This document shows, piece after piece, positions 1-9,139 of a stretch of 64,000 nt of DNA. This stretch comes from Sphingobium sp. (GTDB lineage: Bacteria; Pseudomonadota; Alphaproteobacteria; Sphingomonadales; Sphingomonadaceae). How positions within the stretch are numbered: the first letter of the stretch is position 1; every line of letters begins with the position of its first letter. The DNA lies in contig JAGIAZ010000009.1 in NCBI GenBank assembly GCA_017744605.1, forward strand, positions 1-64,000, written 5' to 3'. The notes under the pieces were generated by a model. It searched no databases. It was not told the DNA's origin and was given only the letters and a program-made list of their open reading frames with translations. The translations under genes were made by a program, and so were the position numbers.

Positions 1-9
1 CTCAAGTTT
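1..9 (-). rRNA. rrs: 16S ribosomal RNA, extreme 5' end (gene continues off the left edge)
   Basis: Read on the minus strand, the window ends in AAACTTGAG, which aligns with the first nine bases of bacterial 16S rRNA just before the universal AGTTTGATC. Only this stub is present. The call rests on its position downstream of a boxA sequence and a TTGACG promoter in the same orientation. The remainder of the operon is outside the window. Confidence 0.65.
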
Positions 10-333
10 GATGTTCAACCAACGGCGCGGAGGAATAGTCCACGTCGAAGGCTGCCATTTCTAGGAGCCGATACCTGCACAAATCTTACATGGTGTGTAG
101 GACATTGCAGGTAACGACTAATTTAACCGAGCACTCGACACCTAGAAGCTGTCGAACCCGGGGCCGCCGCCCACATGTCCCTTCATCAAAACCGACAATG
201 TCAAAGAGCACACTCAACATTAGAAGCGGACAGCGATGGCTCCCCGATTTTCGATACCGGGGGACATGTGTCCGATTATGTTGGCGACCGATTGCGGCGA
301 GAACCGTTAGGCATCACCGCGTCGGTGAACGGG
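10..333 (-). other. Transcribed leader of the rRNA operon
   Basis: This stretch carries no credible protein gene. It lies between the predicted rRNA promoter and the 16S start and contains a boxA antitermination element. Two 10-base arms (172-181 and 261-270, CACATGTCCC against GGGACATGTG) form a perfect inverted repeat enclosing boxA, so the leader RNA can fold into a long stem-loop. The interpretation as leader is inference from the combined signals. Open frames crossing it are rich in Arg and Cys, use codons unlike neighbouring genes, and are treated as spurious. Confidence 0.65.
199..210 (-). promoter_or_regulatory. boxA-type antitermination element of the rRNA leader
   Basis: The minus strand reads TGCTCTTTGACA followed by TTGTC. 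This matches the boxA element of rRNA leaders (E. coli TGCTCTTTAACA), which is bound by NusB-S10 to let RNA polymerase pass Rho-dependent terminators. It sits about 190 bases upstream of the predicted 16S start. Confidence 0.75.
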
Positions 334-362
334 TCTCTAGGCGTGCCCCTCTGAGTCGTCAA
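334..362 (-). promoter_or_regulatory. Predicted rRNA operon promoter
   Basis: On the minus strand a -35 box TTGACG (362-357) is followed after 17 bases by TAGAGA (339-334) as a possible -10. An AT-rich stretch at about 363-390 with A and T runs lies immediately upstream and resembles an UP element. The -35 is good; the -10 matches the consensus at only three of six positions, so the exact start is uncertain. 391-596 holds no other feature I can support. Confidence 0.5.
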
Positions 363-596
363 ACACTTTTTGCAATTATATTTCAGTCTCTCGGCACTTT
401 GCAGGATATTCCCCGGATTTCCGCGCTTTCTGGCCCGCAAATGGGCGTTCGGACAATGCGTGATCGGGCGCGACTACCTATCAGACGCGGCAAAAATCGG
501 CCGAAAATCGGACCTGACAAGGCATTTTCGGTGAATCGGGGATGAGTCGGAACAGAATCGCGCGCCCGATTCACCCGGTTCGCGCGCTCTGCCGGT

Positions 597-1025
597 TCAC
601 GCGCTCTGAATGTAGCTGCGCATCGCGTCGGCCTCCGATTCGACCTTGTCGATCCGTGACTTGACCAGATCGCCGATGCTGACGAACCCGACCATCCTGT
701 CCCCGTCGACGATCGGCAGGTGCCGGACGCGCCTCTTGGTCATCAATGCCAGCGCCGAAAGGATCGGGGTGTCCGCCCCGATCGTGACCGCCGGCTTGGT
801 CATGACCTCCCCCACCGCCTTGTCGAGCAGGGACGCGCCGGTCCGCGCAATGCCGTAAACGAGGTCGCGCTCGGAAAAGATACCGACGACCTTTCCCTGC
901 TCGACCACCGGCACGCAGCCGATCCGACGCTCGGCGAGCATCGCGACGACCTGCGCCACCGTATCATCGATACTGGCCTGGATGACTTCGCCGCGCGCCG
1001 CAGCCACAAACATGCCGACCGTCAT
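597..1025 (-). CDS. CBS-domain protein
   Basis: A 142-residue protein made of little more than two CBS motifs, at roughly residues 8-60 and 75-130 (VVEQGKVVGIFSERDL, then IVDGDRMVGFVSIGDLVK). Paired CBS motifs form a Bateman module that binds adenine nucleotides. Stand-alone versions are usually called inosine-5'-monophosphate-dehydrogenase-related or CBS proteins, and their target is seldom known. The start at 1025 is set by GGAGGAAA eight bases upstream; an upstream in-frame ATG at 1091 lacks such a site. It is monocistronic, leftward, and next to the rRNA promoter. Confidence 0.9.
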   Translation of the reverse strand: MTVGMFVAAARGEVIQASIDDTVAQVVAMLAERRIGCVPVVEQGKVVGIFSERDLVYGIARTGASLLDKAVGEVMTKPAVTIGADTPILSALALMTKRRVRHLPIVDGDRMVGFVSIGDLVKSRIDKVESEADAMRSYIQSA

Positions 1026-1205
1026 GGCCTTTCCTCCCTCATGCGGGCGGCCGCGCCGGCGATCTGCTGAACCGGATGCCGGCCGCCTCATGGAAGGGGC
1101 GCGTTCTCGACGTCGGCGCCTGCTTCCTGCCCGGGATTATGCGCCTCTTGGAGAAACAGGTCAAAGCCGTTGATCGGGCCGGACCGCGTCCATATCTCCG
1201 TCCCC

Positions 1206-1529
1206 ATGAGCAAGCTGCCCAATGACAGGCCGGGTCTCGATGACCCGCGCAACGCTGCCTATGCCTGGACGCGCTTCCGGCGCATCCTTCTCGCCATGGC
1301 AGCCACTGCCATGGCCTGTGCGCTCCTGGTGGTCGCCTATCTCTGGGGACGGGACGGGCCTCTGCCGCTCGTCTTCATCGGCCTCACTATCGCGGGCGTC
1401 TGGGCGACGATCATGATGGCGGCGCTGCTGATGGGACTCATGTTCCTCTCGAGCGGCACCGGCCATGACGATCAGGTCGAAGACCGGGTCGGCAAGGACG
1501 TGCTCGGCGAGGACGAAGAACGGGAATAG
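1206..1529 (+). CDS. Small two-helix membrane protein, function unknown
   Basis: A 107-residue protein with an N-terminal hydrophilic segment of about 30 residues, two hydrophobic helices (about 32-52 and 58-82) and an acidic C-terminus ending in EDEERE. The start used is MSKLPND; an upstream in-frame ATG at 1170 would add 12 residues. No Shine-Dalgarno sequence decides between them. It converges on dnaA, with 65 bases between the stop codons. I do not recognise a named family; short proteins of this shape near the origin are common in sphingomonads. Confidence 0.7.
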   Translation: MSKLPNDRPGLDDPRNAAYAWTRFRRILLAMAATAMACALLVVAYLWGRDGPLPLVFIGLTIAGVWATIMMAALLMGLMFLSSGTGHDDQVEDRVGKDVLGEDEERE

Positions 1530-1594
1530 GCGCCCCTTCTATCGAGGCAGGAACGCTCGAAACGCTGCGCCGGGATTTCCGCTTCAGCGGCAGA

Positions 1595-2998
1595 TTATGC
1601 GCCGCCCTCAAGCTGCCGCTGCAGCTGCCGGATGTCCGCATCCATTTCCGGATTGTCGAGGCGCATCGCCTCGATGGTCTTCACGGCATGAATCACGGTC
1701 GAGTGGTCGCGTCCGCCAAAGATGCGGCCGATCTCGGGCAGCGAACGCGGCGTCAGCTTCTTGGCGAGGTACATGGCGACCTGCCGAGGCCGCGCAACGG
1801 CCCGGGCACGCCGATGCGAGCGCATCTCCGAGGCATCTATTCTATAATGCGCCGCGCAGACCTTCTGAATCTCGTCGATCGTGATGCGGCGGGCATTGGC
1901 GCGCAGCGCCTCGGCCAGCATCGTCTGGGCGAGCTCGGCGGTGATCGCCTTGTCCATCAGCTGGGCATAGGCGACGAGCTTGTTGAAGGCCCCTTCGAGC
2001 TCGCGAATGCTGGTGCGGATCGAGCGAGCGAGCAGCGCAATCACGTCTTCCGGCACGACGATGGGCAGCACGGCCGCCGCGCGCGCGCGCAGGATCTTGA
2101 GCCGTAGGTCGAGCCCCGCGGGCTGAATGTCGGCGACGAGTCCGCCGGCGAGGCGCGACAGGATGCGCGGATCGACCGCACCGAGTTGCTGCGGCGGGCG
2201 GTCGGCGGCAATCGCGATGCGCGCGCCGGAATCGATCAGATCGTTGAGCGTGTGCAGAAACTCCTCCTGCGTCGGCCCCTTGCCCGCGATGAACTGGATG
2301 TCGTCGATGAGCAGCATCCGCGCGGCGCGCAGCCGCGCCTTGAACGCCATCGTGTCGTTGCTGCGGATCGCCGCGACGAATTCCATCATGAAGCGCTCGG
2401 CCGACATATAGAGAATGGCGTCGGCGGTCATCGCCTGCCCCAGCTCCGCCGCATAGGCGCCGGCAATCGCATGCAGCAGGTGCGTCTTGCCCTGCCCGGT
2501 TGCGCCGTGGATGAACAGCGGGTTGAAGCGCGGCCGCGCGGGACCGGCCATGGCGCGAGCGGCCGAGCAGGCAAGGATATTGCTTTCGTCCGTCATGAAC
2601 GCGGCAAAGTCGTGACGGGGCTCGAAGCGGCGCCCGCGATCGCTCGTCGGCGCCGGCACGGGCATGGCCTCGGACTCAGGCGACGGCGCCGGTATAACCG
2701 CGACGCTCTCGGCGGCGCCGCGCGCCTTGACGATACGCACGTCGCGCACGCCGACCTGCGCCGCCCGCCAGGCCAGGCAGATGCGCGGGGTGAAATTGCC
2801 CGACACATAGTTGGCGGAAAAGTCGGAGGGCGATTCCATGTCGAGCGTCCCGCTCACCGGGCAGAAGGCGCCCGGGCGCAGGGTGCGAATCCATTGATCG
2901 TAAAGGCGCGCGCCGATGTCGCGCCGCAGCCCGGCGCGAACCGCGGTCCACGCCGTCTCGATCTGGCTTCGTTCAGGGGTCAAGACAGTCTCTCCCAT
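1595..2998 (-). CDS. dnaA: Chromosomal replication initiator protein DnaA
   Basis: DnaA binds DnaA boxes at the origin, melts the adjacent DNA and helps load the helicase. The 467-residue chain has an N-terminal domain I, a linker rich in Pro and Ala, an AAA+ domain with Walker [10 protein letters not shown] at residues 164-172 and Walker B LLIDDIQF at 229-236, and a C-terminal helix-turn-helix domain with the signature [12 protein letters not shown]. The start at 2998 puts a normal DnaA N-terminus first and has AAGG eight bases upstream; longer in-frame options begin with TTG at 3076. The gene lies 27 kb from the predicted origin, as is frequent in alphaproteobacteria. Confidence 0.97.
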   Translation of the reverse strand: MGETVLTPERSQIETAWTAVRAGLRRDIGARLYDQWIRTLRPGAFCPVSGTLDMESPSDFSANYVSGNFTPRICLAWRAAQVGVRDVRIVKARGAAESVAVIPAPSPESEAMPVPAPTSDRGRRFEPRHDFAAFMTDESNILACSAARAMAGPARPRFNPLFIHGATGQGKTHLLHAIAGAYAAELGQAMTADAILYMSAERFMMEFVAAIRSNDTMAFKARLRAARMLLIDDIQFIAGKGPTQEEFLHTLNDLIDSGARIAIAADRPPQQLGAVDPRILSRLAGGLVADIQPAGLDLRLKILRARAAAVLPIVVPEDVIALLARSIRTSIRELEGAFNKLVAYAQLMDKAITAELAQTMLAEALRANARRITIDEIQKVCAAHYRIDASEMRSHRRARAVARPRQVAMYLAKKLTPRSLPEIGRIFGGRDHSTVIHAVKTIEAMRLDNPEMDADIRQLQRQLEGGA

Positions 2999-3545
2999 CT
3001 CGCTCGCCTTCACTCCCGTCACGTCTTCACGCACTTGTTCGTCGTACCGACCCAAGCTCTGCGTCACCTTTTTCAAGCCCCCGAAAATTCAAACGACCCC
3101 ACGCGCGAAAGACACACGAATTCTGCCGTGGAAACCTGGTCGCCACGTGTTCGGCACGATCTCTTTCGCTGTGACAGGAACCACGATTCGTGACCCGTCC
3201 GAGGACCGTTTGTGGCAAGCCGGACGGGCCTGATCAAGCGCGCGGCATGTAAAGATTCTGAAATAAATCTCTTGACCAAGGATTCCGGCCAGCGACGCCC
3301 GAAATATTGGTAACATACTGAAAAAACAATATTTCTTTGGCGAAGAAACTCACATCAAGTGGAACATCCAGATGCGAATCGCGACGAATCCGTCGTTTAA
3401 CCAAAAGCCTTGAAGAGGCTGCGGAACAGTTGGTCAGTCGGCACCGCCGCAATGAGGCAAGGGAGCGCGGCAAGGTCCAAATTTCGACTCGCCGCCCGAT
3501 CATGATCGGCGTCGAAGTCCCTCCCCATGCAAGGGACGCGCAGGA
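2999..3545. other. dnaA upstream region, no gene seen
   Basis: 547 bases between the stop of the outer-membrane channel gene and the dnaA start. The stretch 3250-3420 is more AT-rich than its surroundings. It contains a perfect 9-base inverted repeat (3301-3309 and 3327-3335). I found no close match to TTATCCACA here, so it is not an obvious DnaA-autoregulated or origin region. Reading frames through it look non-coding. Confidence 0.6.
3301..3335. repeat. Inverted repeat upstream of dnaA
   Basis: GAAATATTG at 3301-3309 is matched exactly by CAATATTTC at 3327-3335, with 17 bases between, including a run of six A. Read leftward it could be a weak hairpin after the efflux operon or a two-site operator for dnaA. 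Neither use can be told from sequence alone. Confidence 0.5.
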
Positions 3546-4970
3546 TCAGCCGGCGCTGTTCCAGCCGCCGCCAAGCGCCTTGTTGAGCGCGATCGCGGCC
3601 TCGGTTGCGGCCGCGCGGATCTGGGCGTTGCGCTGGAGCGCCTGGATTCGCGCAAGCCGTGCGCGCGCGAGCGCCAAGCGGTCATCCTCGCCCGCCGCGC
3701 TGCGTCGACTGGCCAGTTCAAAACCCGCTTCATCGCGCTTCAACGCCGCATCCGACGCGGAGAGCGCCGCCAGCGCCCGATCGAAGCGGTTGATGGCCGT
3801 CTCGCTGTCCGAGAGCGCCCCGATCACCGCTGCGTCATAGCGTGCCGCCGCCTGATCGACCTTCGCGCCCGCCACGCGGATTCGCGCACGCGTCGATCCG
3901 CCCGAGAAGATCGGCCAGGCCAGGCCCGGGCCGGCCTGCAGCCGCGTCGAATCGCCGCTGAACAGATCGCCTATGGCGCGGGCCTGCTGCCCGATGCCGA
4001 AACCGAGGCGCAGACGCGGAAAGAGATCCGCCGTCGCCACGCCGACATCGGCGATGGCACCGGCCAGATCCCGCTCGGCGCCGCGAATGTCCGGACGGCG
4101 GCGCAACAGTTCGGATGGCAGGCCCGCCGCGATGGCTGTCGGCGGCGCCGGAATCGCACCGCTTCCGCTCAGGCGCGGCAGCATCGCGCTCGGCTCGACG
4201 CCGACCAAGGCCGCGATTCGAAGCGCCGCCGCCCGCTCGCCGGCCTCGGCATTGGCGAGCACGGCCCGCGCATTCGCCGTATCCGATCCGGCGCGCTCGG
4301 TCTCGACGCGGCTGCCTTCTCCCGCGCGCTCGCGGAGCACCGTGAGCGTCTCGAGGCTTTGCCATGCGTCCAGCGACTCCGTCGCCAGCGCCGTTTCGCG
4401 CTGCGCCAGCCGCAATTGGACATAGGCCCGGGCCAGTTCGGCAATCAGCTGCAACCTGATGCCCTGCGCTGCCATTTCGGCCTGGCCCGTGCGCGCCGTC
4501 GCCGCCTCGATCGAGCGCGTGCGCCGGCCCCACAGATCGAGCTCCCAGCTCGCGTCGAAGCCAAGGTCGAACAGCGGGAATTCGCGCGCGAAGCCCGGAA
4601 TGCTGCCGACCGGAAACTGGCCGTTCTTGCTCAGCATCGTTTCGCTCGCGCTGCCCGACAGCTGCGCCTGCGGACCGGTCGTGCCACGCACGGCATCGCT
4701 TGCCGCGCGCGCTTCTGCAATCCGCGCCGTCGCTTCGCGCAGGGTCGGGCTTTGCGCCATCATCTCGTCGATCAGCGTATCGAGCAGGGGATCACCCAGT
4801 GCTGTCCACCAGGCGCCTTCGTCGACCGCACCGGCCACGGCCGGGCTCGTCCATGCCGCCGCGATGCGCGGCTCGGGCGCATGATAGTCCGGCCCGACCG
4901 TGCAGGCGCCGACCAGCGCCACCGAAGGCAAGGCAAGAAGGAGATGGGCGGGAAGGAGGTGGGATCGCAT
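3546..4970 (-). CDS. Outer-membrane efflux channel lipoprotein, NodT/OprM family
   Basis: A TolC-like outer-membrane factor of 474 residues that would give the adjacent ABC transporter an exit duct. It has a lipoprotein signal peptide with lipobox VGAC near residue 26, then the usual TVGPDYHAPE start of the mature protein and two long alpha-helical OEP repeats rich in Ala, Glu and Arg. The start at 4970 has GGAG nine bases upstream, just after the permease stop. It is the last gene of a six-gene leftward operon. E. coli ybhGFSR lacks its own channel gene, so its inclusion here makes the set self-contained. Confidence 0.93.
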   Translation of the reverse strand: MRSHLLPAHLLLALPSVALVGACTVGPDYHAPEPRIAAAWTSPAVAGAVDEGAWWTALGDPLLDTLIDEMMAQSPTLREATARIAEARAASDAVRGTTGPQAQLSGSASETMLSKNGQFPVGSIPGFAREFPLFDLGFDASWELDLWGRRTRSIEAATARTGQAEMAAQGIRLQLIAELARAYVQLRLAQRETALATESLDAWQSLETLTVLRERAGEGSRVETERAGSDTANARAVLANAEAGERAAALRIAALVGVEPSAMLPRLSGSGAIPAPPTAIAAGLPSELLRRRPDIRGAERDLAGAIADVGVATADLFPRLRLGFGIGQQARAIGDLFSGDSTRLQAGPGLAWPIFSGGSTRARIRVAGAKVDQAAARYDAAVIGALSDSETAINRFDRALAALSASDAALKRDEAGFELASRRSAAGEDDRLALARARLARIQALQRNAQIRAAATEAAIALNKALGGGWNSAG

Positions 4971-4975
4971 GGCAT

Positions 4976-6106
4976 TCACTCCATTCGCGCACGAAACAGC
5001 CAGGCGGCGGCGCCCAGCGACACGCAGGCAATGACGAGCAGCGGCCAGGTCTGCGCAAAGACCACGCTCGCCGGCATGGTTTTCAGGAACAGGCCCTGCA
5101 CGATGATGAGGAAATAGCGGATCGGGTCCGCATAGGTGATGATCTGCAGCCAATGCGGCATGTTGTCGATCGGACTGGCATAGCCCGAAAGCAGCATGAT
5201 CGGCACGGTCGCGATGAAACTGCCGAGGAAAGCCTGCTGCTGCGTCTTCGAAGCCGCCGAGACCAGGAGGCCGATGCCCGCCAGCGACAGCATGTAGACG
5301 AAGAGCGCGAGGAAGAAGAGCAGGTAGGAGCCGGTGAACGGCACGCCGAACACGAATTTCGCCACCAGCAGATAGACCGTGCCGTTGAGGAACCCGACCA
5401 GCATCGGCGGGATCGCCATGGCGATAAGGATCTCGTGGACCCGCAGCGGCGAGACCATGAGCTGATCGAACGTGCCCAGTTCGCGCTCGCGCGCGATCGA
5501 CTGCGACGTGATGGAAATGCCCGAGACCGACACTATGATCGCGACCAGCGACGGCAGGGTGAACCACATATAGTCCAGGCTGGGATTGTACCAGTTGGTG
5601 ATGCTCGAACCGCCAAGCCGCTGCGCCATGCTCGGCCGCAGTTCGGCGCCATATTCGGCTGCGATGCGGCTCACATAGCCGGCCATCAGCTGCGCCGCGT
5701 TGGATTTGCGCCCGTCCAGCACGATGCCGAGCGTGGCGCTCTTGCCCGCCGAGATTCGCGCGTCGAAATCCGGCTCGATGACCAGCGCGGCGATCACCTT
5801 CTGATCGTCTATGGCCCGCTTGAGCGCGGCGTCGGAATCCAGCCGGACGATGTCCCGGAACTGCGGACTGCCCGCGACTCGCTGGACGAGTTCGGCCGCA
5901 TGCGCACCGTTCGACCGGTCAAGCACGCCGATGTCGACATTCTTGACGTCGAGCGTGGTCGCGAAGGTGAAGATCAGCAGCTGGATGAGCGGCGGCAGCA
6001 CCAGCACGATGCGCGTCTTGGGATCGCGGATCAGCGCCCAGATTTCCTTGACGATCATGGCCTTGAGTCGGGTGAAGCTGGGCCGCGTGAAGCCTGGCAA
6101 GCTCAT
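4976..6106 (-). CDS. ABC-2 type transporter permease (YbhR-like, second permease)
   Basis: Inner-membrane permease of 376 residues. An N-terminal membrane helix (about 22-42) is followed by a large periplasmic segment to about residue 175, then five hydrophobic helices, which is the ABC2_membrane_3 layout. The motif ARERELGTFDQLMVSPL is typical. Its ATG overlaps the stop of the preceding permease (ATGA), so translation is probably coupled. It presumably pairs with the other permease and the fused ATPase to export hydrophobic or cationic drugs. The substrate cannot be told from sequence. Confidence 0.92.
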   Translation of the reverse strand: MSLPGFTRPSFTRLKAMIVKEIWALIRDPKTRIVLVLPPLIQLLIFTFATTLDVKNVDIGVLDRSNGAHAAELVQRVAGSPQFRDIVRLDSDAALKRAIDDQKVIAALVIEPDFDARISAGKSATLGIVLDGRKSNAAQLMAGYVSRIAAEYGAELRPSMAQRLGGSSITNWYNPSLDYMWFTLPSLVAIIVSVSGISITSQSIARERELGTFDQLMVSPLRVHEILIAMAIPPMLVGFLNGTVYLLVAKFVFGVPFTGSYLLFFLALFVYMLSLAGIGLLVSAASKTQQQAFLGSFIATVPIMLLSGYASPIDNMPHWLQIITYADPIRYFLIIVQGLFLKTMPASVVFAQTWPLLVIACVSLGAAAWLFRARME

Positions 6107-7278
6107 GAGTCGAGACTCCGCCGCGTCGTGCGGAAGCACAGGAAGAAGAAAAAGAAGCCGAAGCCCAGCATGATCGCGATGTTGGGCAGGATCACCGCCC
6201 AGACGTCGCCGGCGATAAACACGGTCTGCAATGCCGGAATGAGATAGCGCGCCGGCACGGCATAAGTGATCAGCCGGATCGGCCAGGGCATGGAAGCGAT
6301 CTCGAAGAGAAAGCCCGACAGCAGGAAGGTCGGCAGGAAGGCCGACAGCAAGGCCACCTGGCTCGCCACGAACTGGTTCTTGGTGGCGGACGAGATGAAC
6401 AGCCCGAGACCGAGCGAGGGCATGAGGAAGGCCGAGGCGATAGCGAGCAGCGTGAGCACGGAGCCGCGCAGGGGCAGCGCAAAAACCGTCACCGCAATCA
6501 CCGTGCAGAGCGCCATGGAGGCTAGGCCCAGCAGGAAATAGGGCACGACCTTGGACGCGATGAATTCGGTCATGCGCACCGGTGTCGCGAGCAGCGCCTC
6601 CATCGTGCCGCGCTCCCATTCGCGCGCCACGACAAGCGCGGTCAGCAAGGTGCCGATCATGGTCATAACCACGGCAATGGAGCCCGGCACCAGGAAGAAG
6701 CGGCTCTGGAGCGCCGGATTGTACCAGATGCGGGTCGAGACATCGATCGGCGGCCCGGGCGTCCGCGCGCTGCCCGTCTTCTCGCCCAGTTCGCCGGCCA
6801 TCCAGCTCTGCCGCACACCATCGGCATAAGCGGCGATGAAGCTGGCCTGGTTGGGCTGGCTGCCGTCGGTGATGATCTGGATGTCGGCCGGATGCCCCTT
6901 CGTTACGCTCGTCCCGAAATCGCCGGGAATGACGACGATGCCGCGCACTTGCTCGCGCGCCATGGCGTCACGCGCCGGGCCGATGGCGCGCAGCGGCGTC
7001 ACGTCGAAATAGGGGCTGTTGGCGTAACTGGTCGCGAGGCTCCGCGACGGCGCGCTCGAATCCTCGATGACGAGCGCGATCTTGGTCTTCTTGACGTCGA
7101 GACTCACCGCGTAGCCGAACAGGAAGAGCAGCAGCAGCGGCAGGGCGAACGCGATGGCGAAGGTCGAGGGGTCGCGCCGAATCTGCGCGAATTCCTTGAC
7201 CACGAGCGCCGTCAGCCGGCGCCGGGGCGAGGCGCCGCTTGGGGAGGGGGCCGTCGAGAGAGGCGCCGCCTCGCTCAT
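6103..7278 (-). CDS. ABC-2 type transporter permease (YbhS-like, first permease)
   Basis: 391 residues with the same architecture as the next gene: one N-terminal helix, a periplasmic domain of about 150 residues, then five helices after the motif REWERGTMEALLATPV. The two permeases probably form the heteromeric channel of the exporter. The ATG at 7278 overlaps the ATPase stop by ATGA, and the end overlaps the next start by ATGA. The short Ser/Pro-rich N-terminus before the first helix looks variable. Family assignment is firm; substrate is unknown. Confidence 0.92.
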   Translation of the reverse strand: MSEAAPLSTAPSPSGASPRRRLTALVVKEFAQIRRDPSTFAIAFALPLLLLFLFGYAVSLDVKKTKIALVIEDSSAPSRSLATSYANSPYFDVTPLRAIGPARDAMAREQVRGIVVIPGDFGTSVTKGHPADIQIITDGSQPNQASFIAAYADGVRQSWMAGELGEKTGSARTPGPPIDVSTRIWYNPALQSRFFLVPGSIAVVMTMIGTLLTALVVAREWERGTMEALLATPVRMTEFIASKVVPYFLLGLASMALCTVIAVTVFALPLRGSVLTLLAIASAFLMPSLGLGLFISSATKNQFVASQVALLSAFLPTFLLSGFLFEIASMPWPIRLITYAVPARYLIPALQTVFIAGDVWAVILPNIAIMLGFGFFFFFLCFRTTRRSLDS

Positions 7279-9011
7279 GCCGCCTGCGCCTCCTCATCGG
7301 CATCGGACGCCTGGATGAGCGCGATGAAGGCATCCTCCATCGTCGGATCCTCGACCTCCGCCAGTTCCTTCGCCTGCGCCTTGAGCGCATCCGGCGCGCC
7401 GCTTGCGATCTGCCGCGCGCGATAGATGAGCGTCACCTGATCGCAATATTCGGCCTCGTCCATGAAGTGCGTCGTCACGAGGACGGTCACGCCGCGACCG
7501 ACCAGGCCATTGATATGCGTCCAGAATTCGCGCCGCATGACCGGATCCACGCCCGATGTCGGCTCGTCGAGAAAGAGCACGCTCGGCTGGTGCAGGACCG
7601 CGCAGGCCAGAGCGAGGCGCTGCTTGAAGCCCAGCGGCAGCGCACCGGCATTGCGCTTGAGATGCGGCGCCAGCTCGAAAATATCGGTCGCCGCCTCAAT
7701 CGACTGGCGCGCAGCCGCGCCCGAGAGATCATAGGCGCCGGCGAAGAAATCGAGATTCTGCTGCACCGAGAGATCGCCATAGAGCGAGAATTTCTGCGCC
7801 ATATAGCCAAGCGAGGCGCGGGCCTCGCCCCGGGCATGCCGCAAGTCATGGCCGGCGACCGTGCCGGTGCCGGCGCTTGGCGTCAGCAGGCCGCACAGCA
7901 TCTTGAAGGTCGTCGACTTGCCCGCGCCATTGGGGCCGAGCAGCCCGAAAATCTGGCCGCGCGGCACCGAAAAGCGCACGTCGCTCGCCGCGGTGAATTC
8001 GCCGAATCGTTTGGTCAGCCCCAAGGCCTCGATCGCCGGCTGGTCGTTCGGCGGGATCTCGCGATAGGCGGCGGCGAGCTTGCTGGTGCCCTTCGGTCCG
8101 CCGCCCAGCCGCTCGATGAAACCGTCCTCGAAACGCGCCGCAGCCGGTACGACTTTGGTATCCGCGCCCATGTCGAGCGCCTTGGCGTCGGGGACGCCAT
8201 GGCCGTCGCGCACCAGTAGCCGAATGGCGCGGCCCTGGATGGTGCCGTCGATGATGTCCGGCCGGTCGAGCGCATCGGTGAGCGCGTCGCGCCGCCGCTT
8301 CTGGAAACCGGTCACGCGGATGACGCGCCCATCGACGGCGCCGGTCAACTCTCCCGGGGCGCCGTTGAAGATGAGCTTGCCCTGGTTGAGCAGGCAGACA
8401 TGGTCGCACAGCTCGGCTTCGTCGAGATAGGCGGTCGACCAGAGCACGCCGATGCCTTGCCCGGTCAGCTCGTGGACCATGGCCCAGAGTTCGCGCCGGC
8501 TGATCGGATCAACACCGACACCCGGCTCATCGAGCAGCAACAGGCGCGGCGTGCGCACGAGGGCACAGGCAAGGCCGAGCTTCTGTTTCATGCCGCCGGA
8601 AAGCCGCCCGGCGAGCCGCGACTGGAAGCGGCCGAGATCGGTGAACTGGTAGAGCCGCTCGAACGCCGCGTCGTGATCGGCGCGGGGCAGGGCGCGCAGC
8701 TCGGCATAGAGCGTGAGATTCTCGCGGACGGTGAGGTCTTCGTAGAGGCCGAAGCGCTGCGGCATATAGCCGATCTCGTCGAGCCGCTGCGCAGGTGAGC
8801 CGCCGAGGATGTCGACCGTCCCCGCATTCGGCGTCATCAGCCCGCCCAGGATGCGGATGAGCGTCGTCTTACCGGCACCGTCAGGCCCCACCAGGCCCGT
8901 CACCTTGCCCGCGCGGATCGTGATGTCCACCCCGTCGAGCGCCTTCGCACCCCCGGCGAAGGATTTCTCGATGCCCGAGGCGCTGGCGACGATGTCGGGG
9001 GAGATGTTCAT
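7275..9011 (-). CDS. ABC transporter ATPase with two fused nucleotide-binding domains (YbhF-like)
   Basis: A 578-residue protein with two complete ABC ATPase cassettes. The first has Walker A GPDGAGKTT near residue 42, signature LSGGMKQK and Walker B LLLLDEP. The second, after about residue 330, has GPNGAGKST, a degenerate signature LPLGFKQR and Walker B VLFLDEP. Fused cassettes of this type drive YbhSR-type exporters. ATG 9011 has GGAG eight bases upstream; an in-frame GTG at 9017 is too close to that site. A hairpin repeat lies just upstream, between this gene and the adaptor gene. Confidence 0.94.
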   Translation of the reverse strand: MNISPDIVASASGIEKSFAGGAKALDGVDITIRAGKVTGLVGPDGAGKTTLIRILGGLMTPNAGTVDILGGSPAQRLDEIGYMPQRFGLYEDLTVRENLTLYAELRALPRADHDAAFERLYQFTDLGRFQSRLAGRLSGGMKQKLGLACALVRTPRLLLLDEPGVGVDPISRRELWAMVHELTGQGIGVLWSTAYLDEAELCDHVCLLNQGKLIFNGAPGELTGAVDGRVIRVTGFQKRRRDALTDALDRPDIIDGTIQGRAIRLLVRDGHGVPDAKALDMGADTKVVPAAARFEDGFIERLGGGPKGTSKLAAAYREIPPNDQPAIEALGLTKRFGEFTAASDVRFSVPRGQIFGLLGPNGAGKSTTFKMLCGLLTPSAGTGTVAGHDLRHARGEARASLGYMAQKFSLYGDLSVQQNLDFFAGAYDLSGAAARQSIEAATDIFELAPHLKRNAGALPLGFKQRLALACAVLHQPSVLFLDEPTSGVDPVMRREFWTHINGLVGRGVTVLVTTHFMDEAEYCDQVTLIYRARQIASGAPDALKAQAKELAEVEDPTMEDAFIALIQASDADEEAQAA

Positions 9012-9032
9012 CGACACATCTCCCTCCTCTCA

Positions 9033-9115
9033 CCGTTCGCCCTGAGCGTGTCGAAGGGCGTTCCTCTTTCTCGCGAGAAGAAGGGAACGTGCTTCGACAC
9101 GCTCGGCACGAACGG
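9033..9115. repeat. Hairpin repeat element, copy 1
   Basis: The ends, CCGTTCGCCCTGAGCGTG... and its partner ending CACGAACGG, pair over 24 bases with three mismatches. An inner palindrome around TTCTCGCGAGAA continues the stem. Similar elements lie at 19444-19510 and 47726-47794. This copy is unusual in lying inside an operon, between the adaptor and ATPase genes, where it could set relative expression or mRNA stability. That role is inferred. Confidence 0.75.
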
Positions 9116-9139
9116 GGAAATGATGATGTGTTTCCATGC

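Noticed and set aside
90..545. 151-codon open frame on the plus strand
   Set aside because: Arg/Cys-rich composition, no domain and no Shine-Dalgarno; it runs against the rRNA leader and promoter signals on the other strand.
2999..3545. Origin of replication next to dnaA
   Set aside because: No TTATCCACA-like boxes were found and gene direction does not flip here; the ppsR-hemE gap fits better.
4700..6247. 515-codon plus-strand frame opposite the permease genes
   Set aside because: Antisense to two membrane proteins with clear ABC-2 permease motifs; very rich in Arg, His and Asp.
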